NCBI RefSeq assembly: GCF_041361465.1
Contig: NZ_JBGKAC010000002.1
Span: 310,001 to 374,000 of the forward strand
Length of the DNA: 64,000 nucleotides
Source: Halobaculum sp. MBLA0143
GTDB taxonomy: Archaea > Halobacteriota > Halobacteria > Halobacteriales > Haloferacaceae
Direction: 5' to 3'
In this document: positions 15,560-23,931 of the stretch, piece by piece
Layout: every line of letters starts with the position of its first letter
Numbering within the stretch: position 1 is the stretch's first letter
Position numbers and translations under genes: made by a program
Notes under the pieces: model-generated
What the model was told of the DNA's origin: nothing
What the model saw: the letters and a program-made list of their open reading frames with translations, nothing else
The model's database searches: none

Positions 15560-16921
15560 ATGGACAGCGCCGGCGGTGCCCGTGAGGGCATCCGCGTGGA
15601 AAATCGAACGGACGTGACTCAGCGAGTCGACCTCGACGCCGGGGGGGCGTCGACGACGCGCCGTCTCGACCCCGGGACCGTGTTCGTCTGGCAGGGGGCA
15701 CCCAGAGGGGGGTTCGACCTGCGGGTGGACGCGGACGACGATCGGAGCGTCACGACGGTCCCCCGCGGGACGGACCCGAGCGACGTGACGGTCGTCGTCG
15801 CCCGCGACGGCGTGTCGGTCGACCTCCCCGGTGGAACCGTGACGGACGCGTTCGCAACGGGGTCCGACCCGACCGACACGACAGGGACGAGTGAACCGAG
15901 CGACACGGCCGGAGCGACGGACGCCTTCGGGGCCGACGCGGACGACTGGGGCGACGACGGCGGCGACAGCGACCCCTGGACCGGCGGCGGAGACACCCCC
16001 GACCGACGGGAACTGGACTCGACGGGGTCCGACCGCAATCGATCCGGGTCCACGACGGACACGTCACGGGAGTCGACGGGTGGTGTGTCGTCACGGGAGT
16101 CGACGGGTGGTGTGTCGTCACGGGAGTCGACGGACAGTACCTCGTCCCAGGAGTCGACGACGGAGGCCTCGTCGACCAGCGCCTCGGCGACGGACGAGTC
16201 GACACGAGACCAGTCGACGGGGCCGTCCGACGACACCGACGGCACGGACGAGACCGGGCGGACGGGAGCACGCCGGCCAGACGAGACGACGCCCGCGGAC
16301 GACGAGAGGACGACCGCCGGCTCCAGCACCGGTGCCGACGACGCCACCACGAGCGCCGACACCGCCACCCCCGAGTCGACTGGGGGCTCACGAACAGAGA
16401 CGGACGGGACGGCGACGACCCCGGGAACGGCCGCTGCGGCGACGCCGGCGGCGGCAGACACGCCGTCGCCAGCGACGGCCCGTGAGGCGTTCGCGGAGAC
16501 CGTCCGGGTGGACGAACGACTCGACGAACTGGAGAGCCGTGCGGTGTGGCTGGATCGAGAGTTCCGGATTCCGGGGACGAACGTCCGAATCGGCGTCTCC
16601 AGCATCGTCGGGCTGCTGCCCGGCGCCGGCGACGGGGTGATGTTCCTCGTCGCGCTGTCGCTCGTCTACCACGGTCTGCGGCTCGGGGCGTCCACGTGGA
16701 CGCTGATGAAGATGTCGTTCGTCCTGTTCGTGGAGTTCGCGGTGTCCGTCGTCCCGGTGTTGGGTGACTTCGTCGGGGCGTACTGGTCCGCGAACGTCCA
16801 GAACGTGGGGTACCTCCGAGCCCAACGGGGGAACCTCGACGGCTCGACCAACTGGGTGTTCGTCCTGATCCTGTTTTCCCCGTCGATACTGACGTTCCTC
16901 GCGGTGGTGAGCTTGCTTTGA
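15560..16921 (+). CDS. DUF4112 membrane protein with long Ser/Thr/Asp linker
   Basis: Protein of 453 residues in three parts. Residues 1-100 form a small beta domain. Residues about 105-310 are a low-complexity linker of Ser, Thr, Asp and Glu, including tandem copies of R-E-S-T-G-G-V-S-S. The C-terminal 140 residues are a DUF4112 domain: VWLDREFRIPGTNVRIGVSS, GLLPGAGDGV and three or four membrane helices. DUF4112 proteins are membrane proteins of unknown role. The linker has the composition of a disordered or glycosylated surface stalk. A TTTTAG sequence at about 15530 could be the TATA box. The last codon overlaps the start of the zinc-ribbon gene. Confidence 0.85.
   Translation: MDSAGGAREGIRVENRTDVTQRVDLDAGGASTTRRLDPGTVFVWQGAPRGGFDLRVDADDDRSVTTVPRGTDPSDVTVVVARDGVSVDLPGGTVTDAFATGSDPTDTTGTSEPSDTAGATDAFGADADDWGDDGGDSDPWTGGGDTPDRRELDSTGSDRNRSGSTTDTSRESTGGVSSRESTGGVSSRESTDSTSSQESTTEASSTSASATDESTRDQSTGPSDDTDGTDETGRTGARRPDETTPADDERTTAGSSTGADDATTSADTATPESTGGSRTETDGTATTPGTAAAATPAAADTPSPATAREAFAETVRVDERLDELESRAVWLDREFRIPGTNVRIGVSSIVGLLPGAGDGVMFLVALSLVYHGLRLGASTWTLMKMSFVLFVEFAVSVVPVLGDFVGAYWSANVQNVGYLRAQRGNLDGSTNWVFVLILFSPSILTFLAVVSLL
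16064..16133. repeat. 27-bp in-frame tandem repeat, about 2.6 copies
   Basis: The 27-bp unit beginning TCACGGGAGTCGACGGGTGG occurs at 16064-16090 and 16091-16117, and partly at 16118-16133. It encodes nine residues (S-R-E-S-T-G-G-V-S) in the linker of the DUF4112 protein. Being a multiple of three, copy-number change would alter linker length without a frameshift. Confidence 0.9.
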
Positions 16922-17790
16922 GCCGGCGTGGTTCGGGCGTCGATCCGGAGACGGACACGCCGGCGTACTTCACGGTCACGGAGCGCCCAGAACGACAGCC
17001 CGGCGAACTCGTCGAGGGGCGGTTGTTCGTCGCCGACGACCGGCTCGTCTGTGGCGCCGGCGGCGGCGCGCTGACGAGCGGCTACGCCGGCGCGATCGAC
17101 GACCACTCCGGGTCGGTGCTGCGTCGGCTGTTCGCCGGCGCGTTCGACCCCCAGCGGTTCGGACTCTCCGAGGCCCGTTCCCGCGACGAGACGATCACCG
17201 TGCCGTACGCGAGCGTCGCCGACGCCGAACTGCTGTCGTGGGACGGCTCCGAGCTTCCGGGAGTGACGGAGACGTTCGCCGTCCGGATCGACACCCGCAC
17301 CGTCCGCGGGTCGCTCGTCGTCCAGTTGGGTCACGGCAACCGGAACCGCGGCAGCGGCCGCGAGCGACACGACCGGCTCGTCGACCTCGTCCGGGCCCAC
17401 GCCGCACAGGCCAGTGGCGGCGACGGACGAGAGAGGGGGCGACCAGAAGGGACGACCGAGCGAGCGTCGACGACAAGTGAGACGACCGAGCGAGCGTCGA
17501 CGACAGGCGAGACGGCGTCGTCGCGGGCAGACGAGACGAGCACGCCCACAGACGACTCGGACGACCCCGTTCACTGTCGGGACTGCGGGACGGCGATGTC
17601 GCGTCGCGCGGAGGTGTGCCCGTCGTGCGGCGTCCCCAACGCCGCCCACGGGGACGCCGGCGACGACACCGACACCGTCTACTGCCGCGACTGCGGGGAG
17701 ACGATGCCGCGCCGCGCGGAGGTGTGTCCCTCGTGTGGCGTCCCCAACGCCGCCCGGGAGGCGTCCGACAGTCGCGGCGGTCGTCGCTGA
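16918..17790 (+). CDS. PH-like/DUF-type protein with two C-terminal zinc ribbons
   Basis: Protein of 290 residues starting at a TTG that overlaps the previous stop (TTGA), so translation is probably coupled. The N-terminal 160 residues form a beta-rich domain (LVEGRLFVADDRLVCGAGGG, FAVRIDTRTVRGSLVVQLGH) resembling the PH-like bPH domains. A Ser/Thr/Glu linker contains repeats of T-T-E-R-A-S-T-T. Then two nearly identical zinc ribbons, C-R-D-C-G...C-P-S-C-G-V-P-N-A-A, end the protein. The two ribbons differ in only a few residues, a recent internal duplication. Function is unknown; its partner may be the DUF4112 protein. It is convergent with another zinc-ribbon gene 4 nt away. Confidence 0.75.
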   Translation: MSRRGSGVDPETDTPAYFTVTERPERQPGELVEGRLFVADDRLVCGAGGGALTSGYAGAIDDHSGSVLRRLFAGAFDPQRFGLSEARSRDETITVPYASVADAELLSWDGSELPGVTETFAVRIDTRTVRGSLVVQLGHGNRNRGSGRERHDRLVDLVRAHAAQASGGDGRERGRPEGTTERASTTSETTERASTTGETASSRADETSTPTDDSDDPVHCRDCGTAMSRRAEVCPSCGVPNAAHGDAGDDTDTVYCRDCGETMPRRAEVCPSCGVPNAAREASDSRGGRR

Positions 17791-17794
17791 CGCC

Positions 17795-18256
17795 TCAGAC
17801 GAACCAGGTCTTCGTGTGTCGCTCGGAGTCGAACGGCTCGCGGTGGCCGCGCTTGAGCTTGTAGTAGTGACGCATCCCCTCCACGAGCATCAGCCCGAGG
17901 TAGAACCCGACGGAGGAGAACGCCAACACCAGGTCGACGAGGTTCCGTAACAGACGCTTCCGTCTCTGTGCGTCGACGTGCGCGAAGATCAGCCCCACGT
18001 CCTCGCGCTGACGCTGGCCGCGTCGCTCCCGACTCTCGACCGTCGCGGCACCGCCTTGTCGACCGCCGGCGGCCTGGCCGCGCCCACCCCCCGCCGTCGC
18101 GGCGCCTCCCGCCGCACCGCCGCCGTGACCCCGCCCGCCACGCCCGGTGTCGACCGGCTGTCGCACGCCACAGTCCGGACAGATCTCCGCGCGCTCGGAG
18201 ACGACGTTCCCACACTCGACACAGTACACCTCTCCCTCTCCCGCCTCCCGTGACAT
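17795..18256 (-). CDS. Zinc-ribbon protein with two-helix C-terminus
   Basis: Protein of 153 residues from the ATG at 18256. The N-terminal ribbon is C-V-E-C-G...C-P-D-C-G. A Gly/Ala/Arg-rich linker of about 55 residues follows, unusual for its basic charge in this acidic proteome. The last 55 residues include a hydrophobic helix (NLVDLVLAFSSVGFYLGLML) that probably spans or attaches to the membrane, then a basic tail. The family is unknown. The ribbon resembles the pair in the convergent neighbouring gene, so the two may act in the same process. Confidence 0.75.
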   Translation of the reverse strand: MSREAGEGEVYCVECGNVVSERAEICPDCGVRQPVDTGRGGRGHGGGAAGGAATAGGGRGQAAGGRQGGAATVESRERRGQRQREDVGLIFAHVDAQRRKRLLRNLVDLVLAFSSVGFYLGLMLVEGMRHYYKLKRGHREPFDSERHTKTWFV

Positions 18257-18709
18257 GTTGCCAGACTGAGTAGTCGCTCGGCGTATCAAACTTTCCCCTC
18301 CGGCGGATTCGGGAGTGAGAGATGAGGAGGAGTGTTATCACCGTCGGAACCGTCTACAGACCGCCTTCAATTCGGTTCTCGAACGACTGTTTCTTTTTCT
18401 CTGTACGCGTCGACATGCTGGTCAATCAGTTCGAGATACTCTGGAAGGACTCGTTCTCAGTGAGAAAGTGAGTGACAAATTCGAACGACGACGTAACTTC
18501 GAACTCGACTTGATGATTAAATCACTCTTCTTCAGTGCTAGTCAATTTATTGTCGTTTCCGAGCCGGTCACCCAGCGCACGCATGCTTATCTCTTCGTCA
18601 AACTCAAATTCAACGATATCTCTGGTCGCTCGCAACTGTTGTCCACTTCCCCCGTTGCTGGGTCATAGTAAGTACCGTGGGAACTCGGATGGCTTGTCAC
18701 ATGGGAGAT
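18257..18709. other. AT-rich decayed stretch with gene fragments
   Basis: This interval is clearly richer in A+T than its neighbours. On the minus strand, 18522-18662 is an open stretch encoding VEFEFDEEISMRALGDRLGN with no usable start. Further down, ending at 18367, another frame encodes LPEYLELIDQHVDAYREKE. They look like pieces of one small gene broken by frameshifts, but I cannot name it. The boundary at about 18709 is where the neighbouring MFS gene loses its family character, so it is probably an insertion/deletion scar. Confidence 0.55.
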
Positions 18710-19366
18710 GCCGGCGGTGAGTCGGTCGACGTAGCCGAACGCGAACGGGACGAACAGTCGTGGCTCCGACCGCACCCGAGCCGTGACGGTCCCGACGAAG
18801 AGCCCGCCGCCGGCCGCGTGGTCGGAGACGGTCGCCGCCAGCCCGACCGCGAGCGTCAACAGCGCGGCGCCGCCGTACAGCGGCGCCAACGGGTCGACAT
18901 GGGCCAACCCGCCGCCGGCGACGGAGCCCAGCGCCGCTCCGAGCCCGACTGCGGTGCCGGCCGCGTCCATGTTCCGCCCGTGTCCGCCGCTCAGGTCCAT
19001 CAGCATCGTGATCGCCAGCGAGAACGCGCCGACGGTGAACGCACCGCCGACCACCCGGACGAGCAGGACGGCGCCGAACGGGAGCCCCAGCACCGGCGCG
19101 ACGGCGACGAGGAGGTACGTCGCCGCCCCGCCGACGGCGCCCGCGACGACCAACGGCGTCCGGACGTCGACGGCGTCGCTCACGACGCCCCAGGCGACCG
19201 CACAGACGACGAACGCGCCGAACTCCGCGATCAGGAACCACGCGCTCGCCAACAGTCCGCTGTCACCCCCCAGCGCGGCCACCGTCTCCGTGATCCCGGG
19301 GTACAGCAACACCTGTGACACTAAGACGAGCCAGACGACCGCCGCGAGCCGCGACCGATCACTCAT
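18587..19366 (-). pseudogene. Truncated MFS transporter
   Basis: From the ATG at 19366, about 219 residues read as the N-terminal half of a major facilitator: six hydrophobic segments, FVVCAVAWGVVSDAVDVRTP in the loop after helix two, and GGHGRNMDAAGTAVGLGAAL further on. At about 18709 the membrane pattern stops after DRLTAG and is replaced by about 40 unrelated residues up to a stop at 18587. Normal members have about 390-400 residues and 12 helices, so this is a 3'-truncated gene. The lost part is replaced by the AT-rich stretch to its left, so deletion or insertion is likely. Confidence 0.75.
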
Positions 19367-19393
19367 CGTTGTCGCTCCCGCCAACGAGGGCAA

Positions 19394-19681
19394 GCGGCGG
19401 TGACGCGTGTGTGCCGGGCACCGTCCGCAGTGCTGTCACACTGGCGTGACTATCTACCGCCACGGGCGCTCGGACACGAATACGTAGCGGTGTAGCGGTG
19501 GCCGGAGCGCCGACGCATATGGACAACCTCCCGACTGTAGCCGGTGCTCGTCTCCTAGATGTTTATATAGGAGTTGCTCGAATTGGGTAAGTGGAAGTTC
19601 ACTGAATAGACACAGAAAGGAGACAACCTCCTGGCGGCCAGTACCGTAGGTTCGACCATTTGGAGAACACCTCGACACAAC
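19394..19681. other. Intergenic region with TATA-like box
   Basis: No gene is visible in these 288 nt. TTTATATAG at 19562-19570 is a good TATA-box candidate for the ATPase gene at 19682. The predicted start of transcription near 19595 would leave a leader of about 85 nt, longer than is usual in haloarchaea. Confidence 0.5.
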
Positions 19682-21403
19682 ATGGAAATCAAGCGAATCA
19701 ACGTATCGGAGTACTCGCGGAACGACGAGTATCCCGGCTTGGAGACACCACTCGATGGAGCGACGACCCTGCTGTACGGCTCGAACGTGACTGGCAAGAC
19801 AGTGACGTTCTGTGCACTTTCACACGCCGTACTTGAAGAACCGATGACAGTCCGACCTGGAAACGGAGCGTCGGTGGGTATCGGGTTCACCGACGGGAGC
19901 CACCTCCACCGCGGCGTTCCCGCAACCACCTTCACCACGGACCGTCACGATACCGACTCGGAGAACGTCAGGGCTCGGATGGACGAAGTGCTCGGGAATC
20001 GTCCAATTCTCCAGACGTACTTTCTCCACTCCGAGACGAGCGAACTCCCACTCTCGAAGCTCGAGACGGACGAAATACTGGATGTCGTCCGGTCCGTCAC
20101 TGTCCCCGACCTCCAGGGTCGTATCGCACAGCAGCAGGCGGAACTTCAAGAGTGCAAAAATCGGCAGGAGGAGGTCACCGACGAGAGGAGAGAGGTCGAG
20201 TCGAGGATCGAAGAGACGAACGAGCGGATCGACACGGCCGAGACCGACCGCGACGAAGCACAGAACGTTCTCAGACTCGACACCACGGGAGAACTGGAGA
20301 CAATCAGAAACGCCCTCGAACAACAGGAGGAGGCAGCAGACGAACTGGACGACCTCCTGGCAAGGCGCCAGGAGGTTCAGGAGGAACTCGACGACGCGAA
20401 AAATCGTGAGGAAGAACTTCAGAGTAAACTGATCGATCCAATCGACCAGGTCGCCCGGTCAGTCGAGCAGAGTGAGTCGTGCCCGATCTGTGACGAAACC
20501 GTCTCCAGAGAGGATGCTCGGGACCGGATTGAAGACGATCGTTGCCCGCTCTGTGCCCAGGAGAATTCGATAGAAGACTACCGCGAGCAGTTCGACCAAG
20601 CGAAACGGGCTGCCGAGAGCGAGATCGAAGGTGTCCAGTCAGAGAAAAACGAACTGAAGGAGAAACGTGACGAGCTGGACGAGGAGATCGAGGTCGTCCG
20701 TGAACAACAGCCCGAACTGTCCGCGTTCGACGAGAACGTTCGCCGCCGTCTCGAAGATCACGACCGTGAGCTGTCGGCTGTCGTCCGTGACGCCCGTGAG
20801 GCTCGCGACGAGGCCGAGGACAGACTCTCCAACCTCAGAGACGAACTCGAATCGCTCTCCGAGCAACGCGACAGGCTCGCCGAACGCCAGCGAGAAGTTC
20901 AGAGCGACATCGACGAGATAAGAGACACCATCGGCCAACTCGAAGGAGAGGCACGACGGGGTGTTGAGACGTTCACTGAGACGTGGCGTCGGGTTCTGGA
21001 GGAGATGACGGAGTCGATCCGCCGCAGCCTCGACATCACACAGGAAGGAATCCGTGTTGGTGGCGATTCCGACCGAACTTACAGCTCGGAGGACCTGAGT
21101 ACGTCTGAGAGACACGTTCTGAACTTGGCGTTCGCTGTTGCGGTGAACGAGACCGTGGACTCGGAGCGTGCTGGATTAGACACGCTCGTCGTGGACGAGC
21201 CGTTCACTCACTTCGACGACGATGTTCGTCCCGAGGTCCTGTCGTTTGTTCTCGAAGACGACGAACGACAGTACATCTTCACGTCCTCTGATCCGAGCGT
21301 CCGCGACCGAGTGCCCGACGAACAGTGTGTGCGGCTAGAGCAGAGCGACGTACAGTGGACGCTGGACGATACGGACCGAATGGAGGACGACGAATCCGAA
21401 TGA
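19682..21403 (+). CDS. Rad50/SMC-like ABC ATPase (archaeal Sph-like), solitary
   Basis: Protein of 573 residues with a split ABC ATPase head. Walker A is YGSNVTGKT near 32, the signature is SSEDLSTSERHVLNLAFAVA, Walker B is LDTLVVDEPF, followed by THFDDD. Between them are coiled coils (about 140-450) interrupted near 260-285 by C-P-I-C...C-P-L-C. A Rad50 zinc hook has one C-x-x-C per chain; two here could bind zinc within one chain. The size fits the archaea-specific SMC-related (Sph) group. No Mre11-like nuclease is adjacent, so it appears as a single-gene unit. G+C is somewhat lower than in the core genes, suggesting transfer. DNA repair, chromosome structure and anti-phage roles are all possible. 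Confidence 0.8.
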   Translation: MEIKRINVSEYSRNDEYPGLETPLDGATTLLYGSNVTGKTVTFCALSHAVLEEPMTVRPGNGASVGIGFTDGSHLHRGVPATTFTTDRHDTDSENVRARMDEVLGNRPILQTYFLHSETSELPLSKLETDEILDVVRSVTVPDLQGRIAQQQAELQECKNRQEEVTDERREVESRIEETNERIDTAETDRDEAQNVLRLDTTGELETIRNALEQQEEAADELDDLLARRQEVQEELDDAKNREEELQSKLIDPIDQVARSVEQSESCPICDETVSREDARDRIEDDRCPLCAQENSIEDYREQFDQAKRAAESEIEGVQSEKNELKEKRDELDEEIEVVREQQPELSAFDENVRRRLEDHDRELSAVVRDAREARDEAEDRLSNLRDELESLSEQRDRLAERQREVQSDIDEIRDTIGQLEGEARRGVETFTETWRRVLEEMTESIRRSLDITQEGIRVGGDSDRTYSSEDLSTSERHVLNLAFAVAVNETVDSERAGLDTLVVDEPFTHFDDDVRPEVLSFVLEDDERQYIFTSSDPSVRDRVPDEQCVRLEQSDVQWTLDDTDRMEDDESE

Positions 21404-21559
21404 CGATCTGAGTCGGAGTGCATCTCGCTACCCGTTCTCTACTGTTCAGATCTGCTCACTACCCCCTCACCGTCAGTGTGTATTGGTCCGAGAGCTCGTC
21501 CCAGGTCGCGTGACACGCGAGAAAGCACTTGTATCTCCCCTGTTTCAGTTGGTGTAGTG

Positions 21560-22279
21560 ATGCAAGACACGAACACAGAAGTCAACCCCGGAGCGACCGA
21601 CGAAGAGAGCACGCAGACGGCGCGGTACACCCGTACGGACGGCGACCGCGAACTGGAGCGAGGAATCGAGGTGACGGACGACGGCGACGGCCCGACCGTC
21701 CGATTCTACGCCGCCGGCGACGGCGAGTCGTTCGACCACACGTTCGAGTGGGACCGGTTCGTCTCCCTGCTGGAGTCCGTCGAGGAGTCCACGTTCGGCC
21801 CCGCGGACGACTCGTTCGTACGCCGGTCGTTCGTCGACGGGGAGATCGACCCCCAGGTGGTCGGCCGGGACCCAGGGGTCAAAGAGCCCGCACCCACCGA
21901 CGTGTCGTCCGTCTCCGACGACGAGGCCGACACGGAGGTAGTCGGCCGGGACCCAGGGGTCAAAGAGCCGGCACCCGCCGGTGCCGTGTCCGTCGGCGAC
22001 GGCGACCAGTACGACCGGCTGGCGTACGAGACGGCCGACGGTGTGGAGCACGACGGTGATCTCCGACTGTCGCTCCAGCGTGTCGAAGCGGACGACGACG
22101 GGTCGCTTCCGGCCGGCGGCGACGGCGGCTGGACGGTCACCGCCGACGAACTCCGGGCACTGCTGACGCCGGGCGCGACGGACGACGACGCGGTGGCGAC
22201 CACGGAGGGGTTCTCGGAGGCGTTCCGTCGGGCGCTGTTCGTCTACCGCGACGAGGTGATCGTGCGGGCGCTGCTGTAG
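21560..22279 (+). CDS. Unknown acidic protein with duplicated 13-residue motif
   Basis: Soluble, very acidic protein of 239 residues from the ATG at 21560. The motif V-V-G-R-D-P-G-V-K-E-P-A-P occurs twice, near 100-112 and 127-139. Short alpha/beta segments flank it (TVRFYAAGDGESFDHTFEWD; WTVTADELRALLTP). No catalytic or binding motif is recognised. It stands alone, 156 nt after the ATPase gene and in the same direction, but G+C rises again here, so it probably belongs to the chromosomal background rather than with that ATPase. Confidence 0.7.
   Translation: MQDTNTEVNPGATDEESTQTARYTRTDGDRELERGIEVTDDGDGPTVRFYAAGDGESFDHTFEWDRFVSLLESVEESTFGPADDSFVRRSFVDGEIDPQVVGRDPGVKEPAPTDVSSVSDDEADTEVVGRDPGVKEPAPAGAVSVGDGDQYDRLAYETADGVEHDGDLRLSLQRVEADDDGSLPAGGDGGWTVTADELRALLTPGATDDDAVATTEGFSEAFRRALFVYRDEVIVRALL
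21859..21970. repeat. Pair of direct repeats, about 30 bp, spaced 81 bp
   Basis: GTCGGCCGGGACCCAGGGGT and the next bases (through CAAAGAGCC) occur at about 21859-21889 and again at 21940-21970. They encode the duplicated motif of the surrounding gene. The 81-bp period keeps the reading frame, so this is an in-frame duplication. Confidence 0.85.
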
Positions 22280-22431
22280 GGCTCACCGACGGCGTCGCTC
22301 GCCGACGGCGACCGAGACGCCCGCGCTCCGTAACCGCCCGTCTCACCACCGGCCCGTCTCGGGACGACCTCGCCGACCTGACAACTCGCCGGCACACCCG
22401 TCTCACAGCCGGAAACACGGCCACGAAACAT

Positions 22432-23394
22432 ATGTCGGTTGGGCTCCCGCACGGAAGCGTGCGACGTAGATCCCTCCTCTCCGCGTGCGGGACGGCCGCG
22501 CTCGGGGTCACGCTCGGATCGACACCAGCCGCGGCGGCTGTGACGCACGAAGGTCACGACTCGGACGAGACAGACACGGACGGCCCGGTCGCGACCGTCC
22601 GAGAGTACTACCGGCTGTCGAGCAAGACGACGAGCGTCGACGGGTTCGCTGTCGACGCCCGGCGGCTCTCACACCGTGTGTCCCCGCTGTCGGACCCCGA
22701 CGAGACGCCGCCGATGCTGTTCGACGACGCCCTCCGCCAGCGCGTCACTGCCGCGTCGGTCACCGAAGAGGCAGTGACGACGACGGAGATCGGCGAGATG
22801 TCGTCGTTCTTCGCCGGCTGGCTCTCGACGGCCGAACTCCGGCGTGTCGCCGCCGAGACCGTCGTCGTCACGGCGACGCTCACCGACCCGCAGATCGTCG
22901 GCGGAACGTTCCAGGTCGGGTGGCTCGTCGCCCCCGAGCCGGCGGGCAGCGACGGCGACGACGAGGAACGGAACTGGCGACTCCTGTGGCCCGTCGGCGC
23001 GAACACGCCCCAGTCGGCCGTGCGGGAGTACTACCGCCAGGCCGCGACGGCCGCGGACGGGGAGGCGTTCGCGCTCGAGGTCCGGGAGTTGGCGCACGAG
23101 GTCTCGCCGTTGGCGACCGAAGACGGCGTGCCCGCGATGGCACTCCAGAGCGAGACGAGTCTCCGGTTCACGGACACCGCACTCGCCGACCGCGGGCTGA
23201 CGGCCGACGAGGTGTCGTCGCTGTCGGGCTTCCTCGACGGCTGGCTCTCGGAAGACGACCTCGCCGCCGTCGCCGACGAGAACGCGCTCGTGGACGTGAC
23301 GCTGGCGAGCGACGACACCGGCGGCCCGACGCTCCAGTGGCTCGTCGCCACGGAAGACGACGACTGGCGGCTCGTCTGGATCGACGAGCCCTGA
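22432..23394 (+). CDS. Tat-exported protein with duplicated NTF2-like domain
   Basis: Protein of 320 residues. The N-terminus VRRRSLLSACGTAALGVTL is a twin-arginine signal ending in A-A-A-A and has no lipobox, so it should be released or anchored otherwise. The mature part holds two similar units of about 130 residues, each starting V-R-E-Y-Y-R and containing L-S/A-H-x-V-S-P-L and a W-L-S motif, and each ending in W-R-L-L/V-W. The V-R-E-Y-Y opening is the first helix of SnoaL/NTF2-like folds. The domain was duplicated in tandem. Ligand unknown. It ends 14 nt from a convergent membrane-protein gene. Confidence 0.75.
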   Translation: MSVGLPHGSVRRRSLLSACGTAALGVTLGSTPAAAAVTHEGHDSDETDTDGPVATVREYYRLSSKTTSVDGFAVDARRLSHRVSPLSDPDETPPMLFDDALRQRVTAASVTEEAVTTTEIGEMSSFFAGWLSTAELRRVAAETVVVTATLTDPQIVGGTFQVGWLVAPEPAGSDGDDEERNWRLLWPVGANTPQSAVREYYRQAATAADGEAFALEVRELAHEVSPLATEDGVPAMALQSETSLRFTDTALADRGLTADEVSSLSGFLDGWLSEDDLAAVADENALVDVTLASDDTGGPTLQWLVATEDDDWRLVWIDEP

Positions 23395-23407
23395 GGCGAC
23401 CGGCGGG

Positions 23408-23779
23408 CTACTCCCCGTCGAGCCCCGCCACGACGGCGTAGAAGCCGAACGTGGCGACGAGTGTCCCGGCCAACTGTGTCCCGGCGGTCGGGAGGAACCC
23501 GACCTCGTACAGCAACGGTGCGAGCATGAACCACCCGCCGAAGATCGTGGTCAACACGGCCGGCGGCAACGACACCACGCCGTCGGCCCGCAACAGTTGG
23601 ACGCTCCGCGCCCCGAACACGACACCCAGCAGCCCGCTGGTCGTGATGCTCCCCGTGAACGCCCTGCTGGCACCGGTGACGAGCGGCGTGACGCCCGCGG
23701 CGAGACAGCTCGCGGCGGCGATCACCGTCGCGGCGATCAGAAACCGCGAGGCAGATGTCTGTGACACGACCCATCTCAC
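23408..23779 (-). CDS. Small four-helix membrane protein
   Basis: Protein of 123 residues with four hydrophobic segments (FLIAATVIAAASCLAAGVTP; GLLGVVFGARSVQLL; AVLTTIFGGWFMLAPLL; AGTLVATFGFYAVV). The arrangement, with F-T-G and W-F-M-L-A-P-L-L, resembles SPW-repeat-type small membrane proteins, but I would not assign it firmly. It is convergent with the Tat protein gene. Confidence 0.7.
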   Translation of the reverse strand: MRWVVSQTSASRFLIAATVIAAASCLAAGVTPLVTGASRAFTGSITTSGLLGVVFGARSVQLLRADGVVSLPPAVLTTIFGGWFMLAPLLYEVGFLPTAGTQLAGTLVATFGFYAVVAGLDGE

Positions 23780-23931
23780 GCCCGGCTGTCACTTCTGTCT
23801 GGGGATAGCGGTCGCGCTCGTGGTCGGCCTCGGGCGGGGATGACGTGTGCGTCGTCAGGACGGGCGGCACTACTGCTCACTACTTTCGTGGCCACCGAGC
23901 TTAGGTGAATGGGAACACTGCACTTGATCGC

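Noticed and set aside
18315-18668. A 117-codon plus-strand frame in the AT-rich scar
   Set aside because: Composition and lack of a promoter suggest the antisense of broken minus-strand fragments with better coding character (VEFEFDEEIS).
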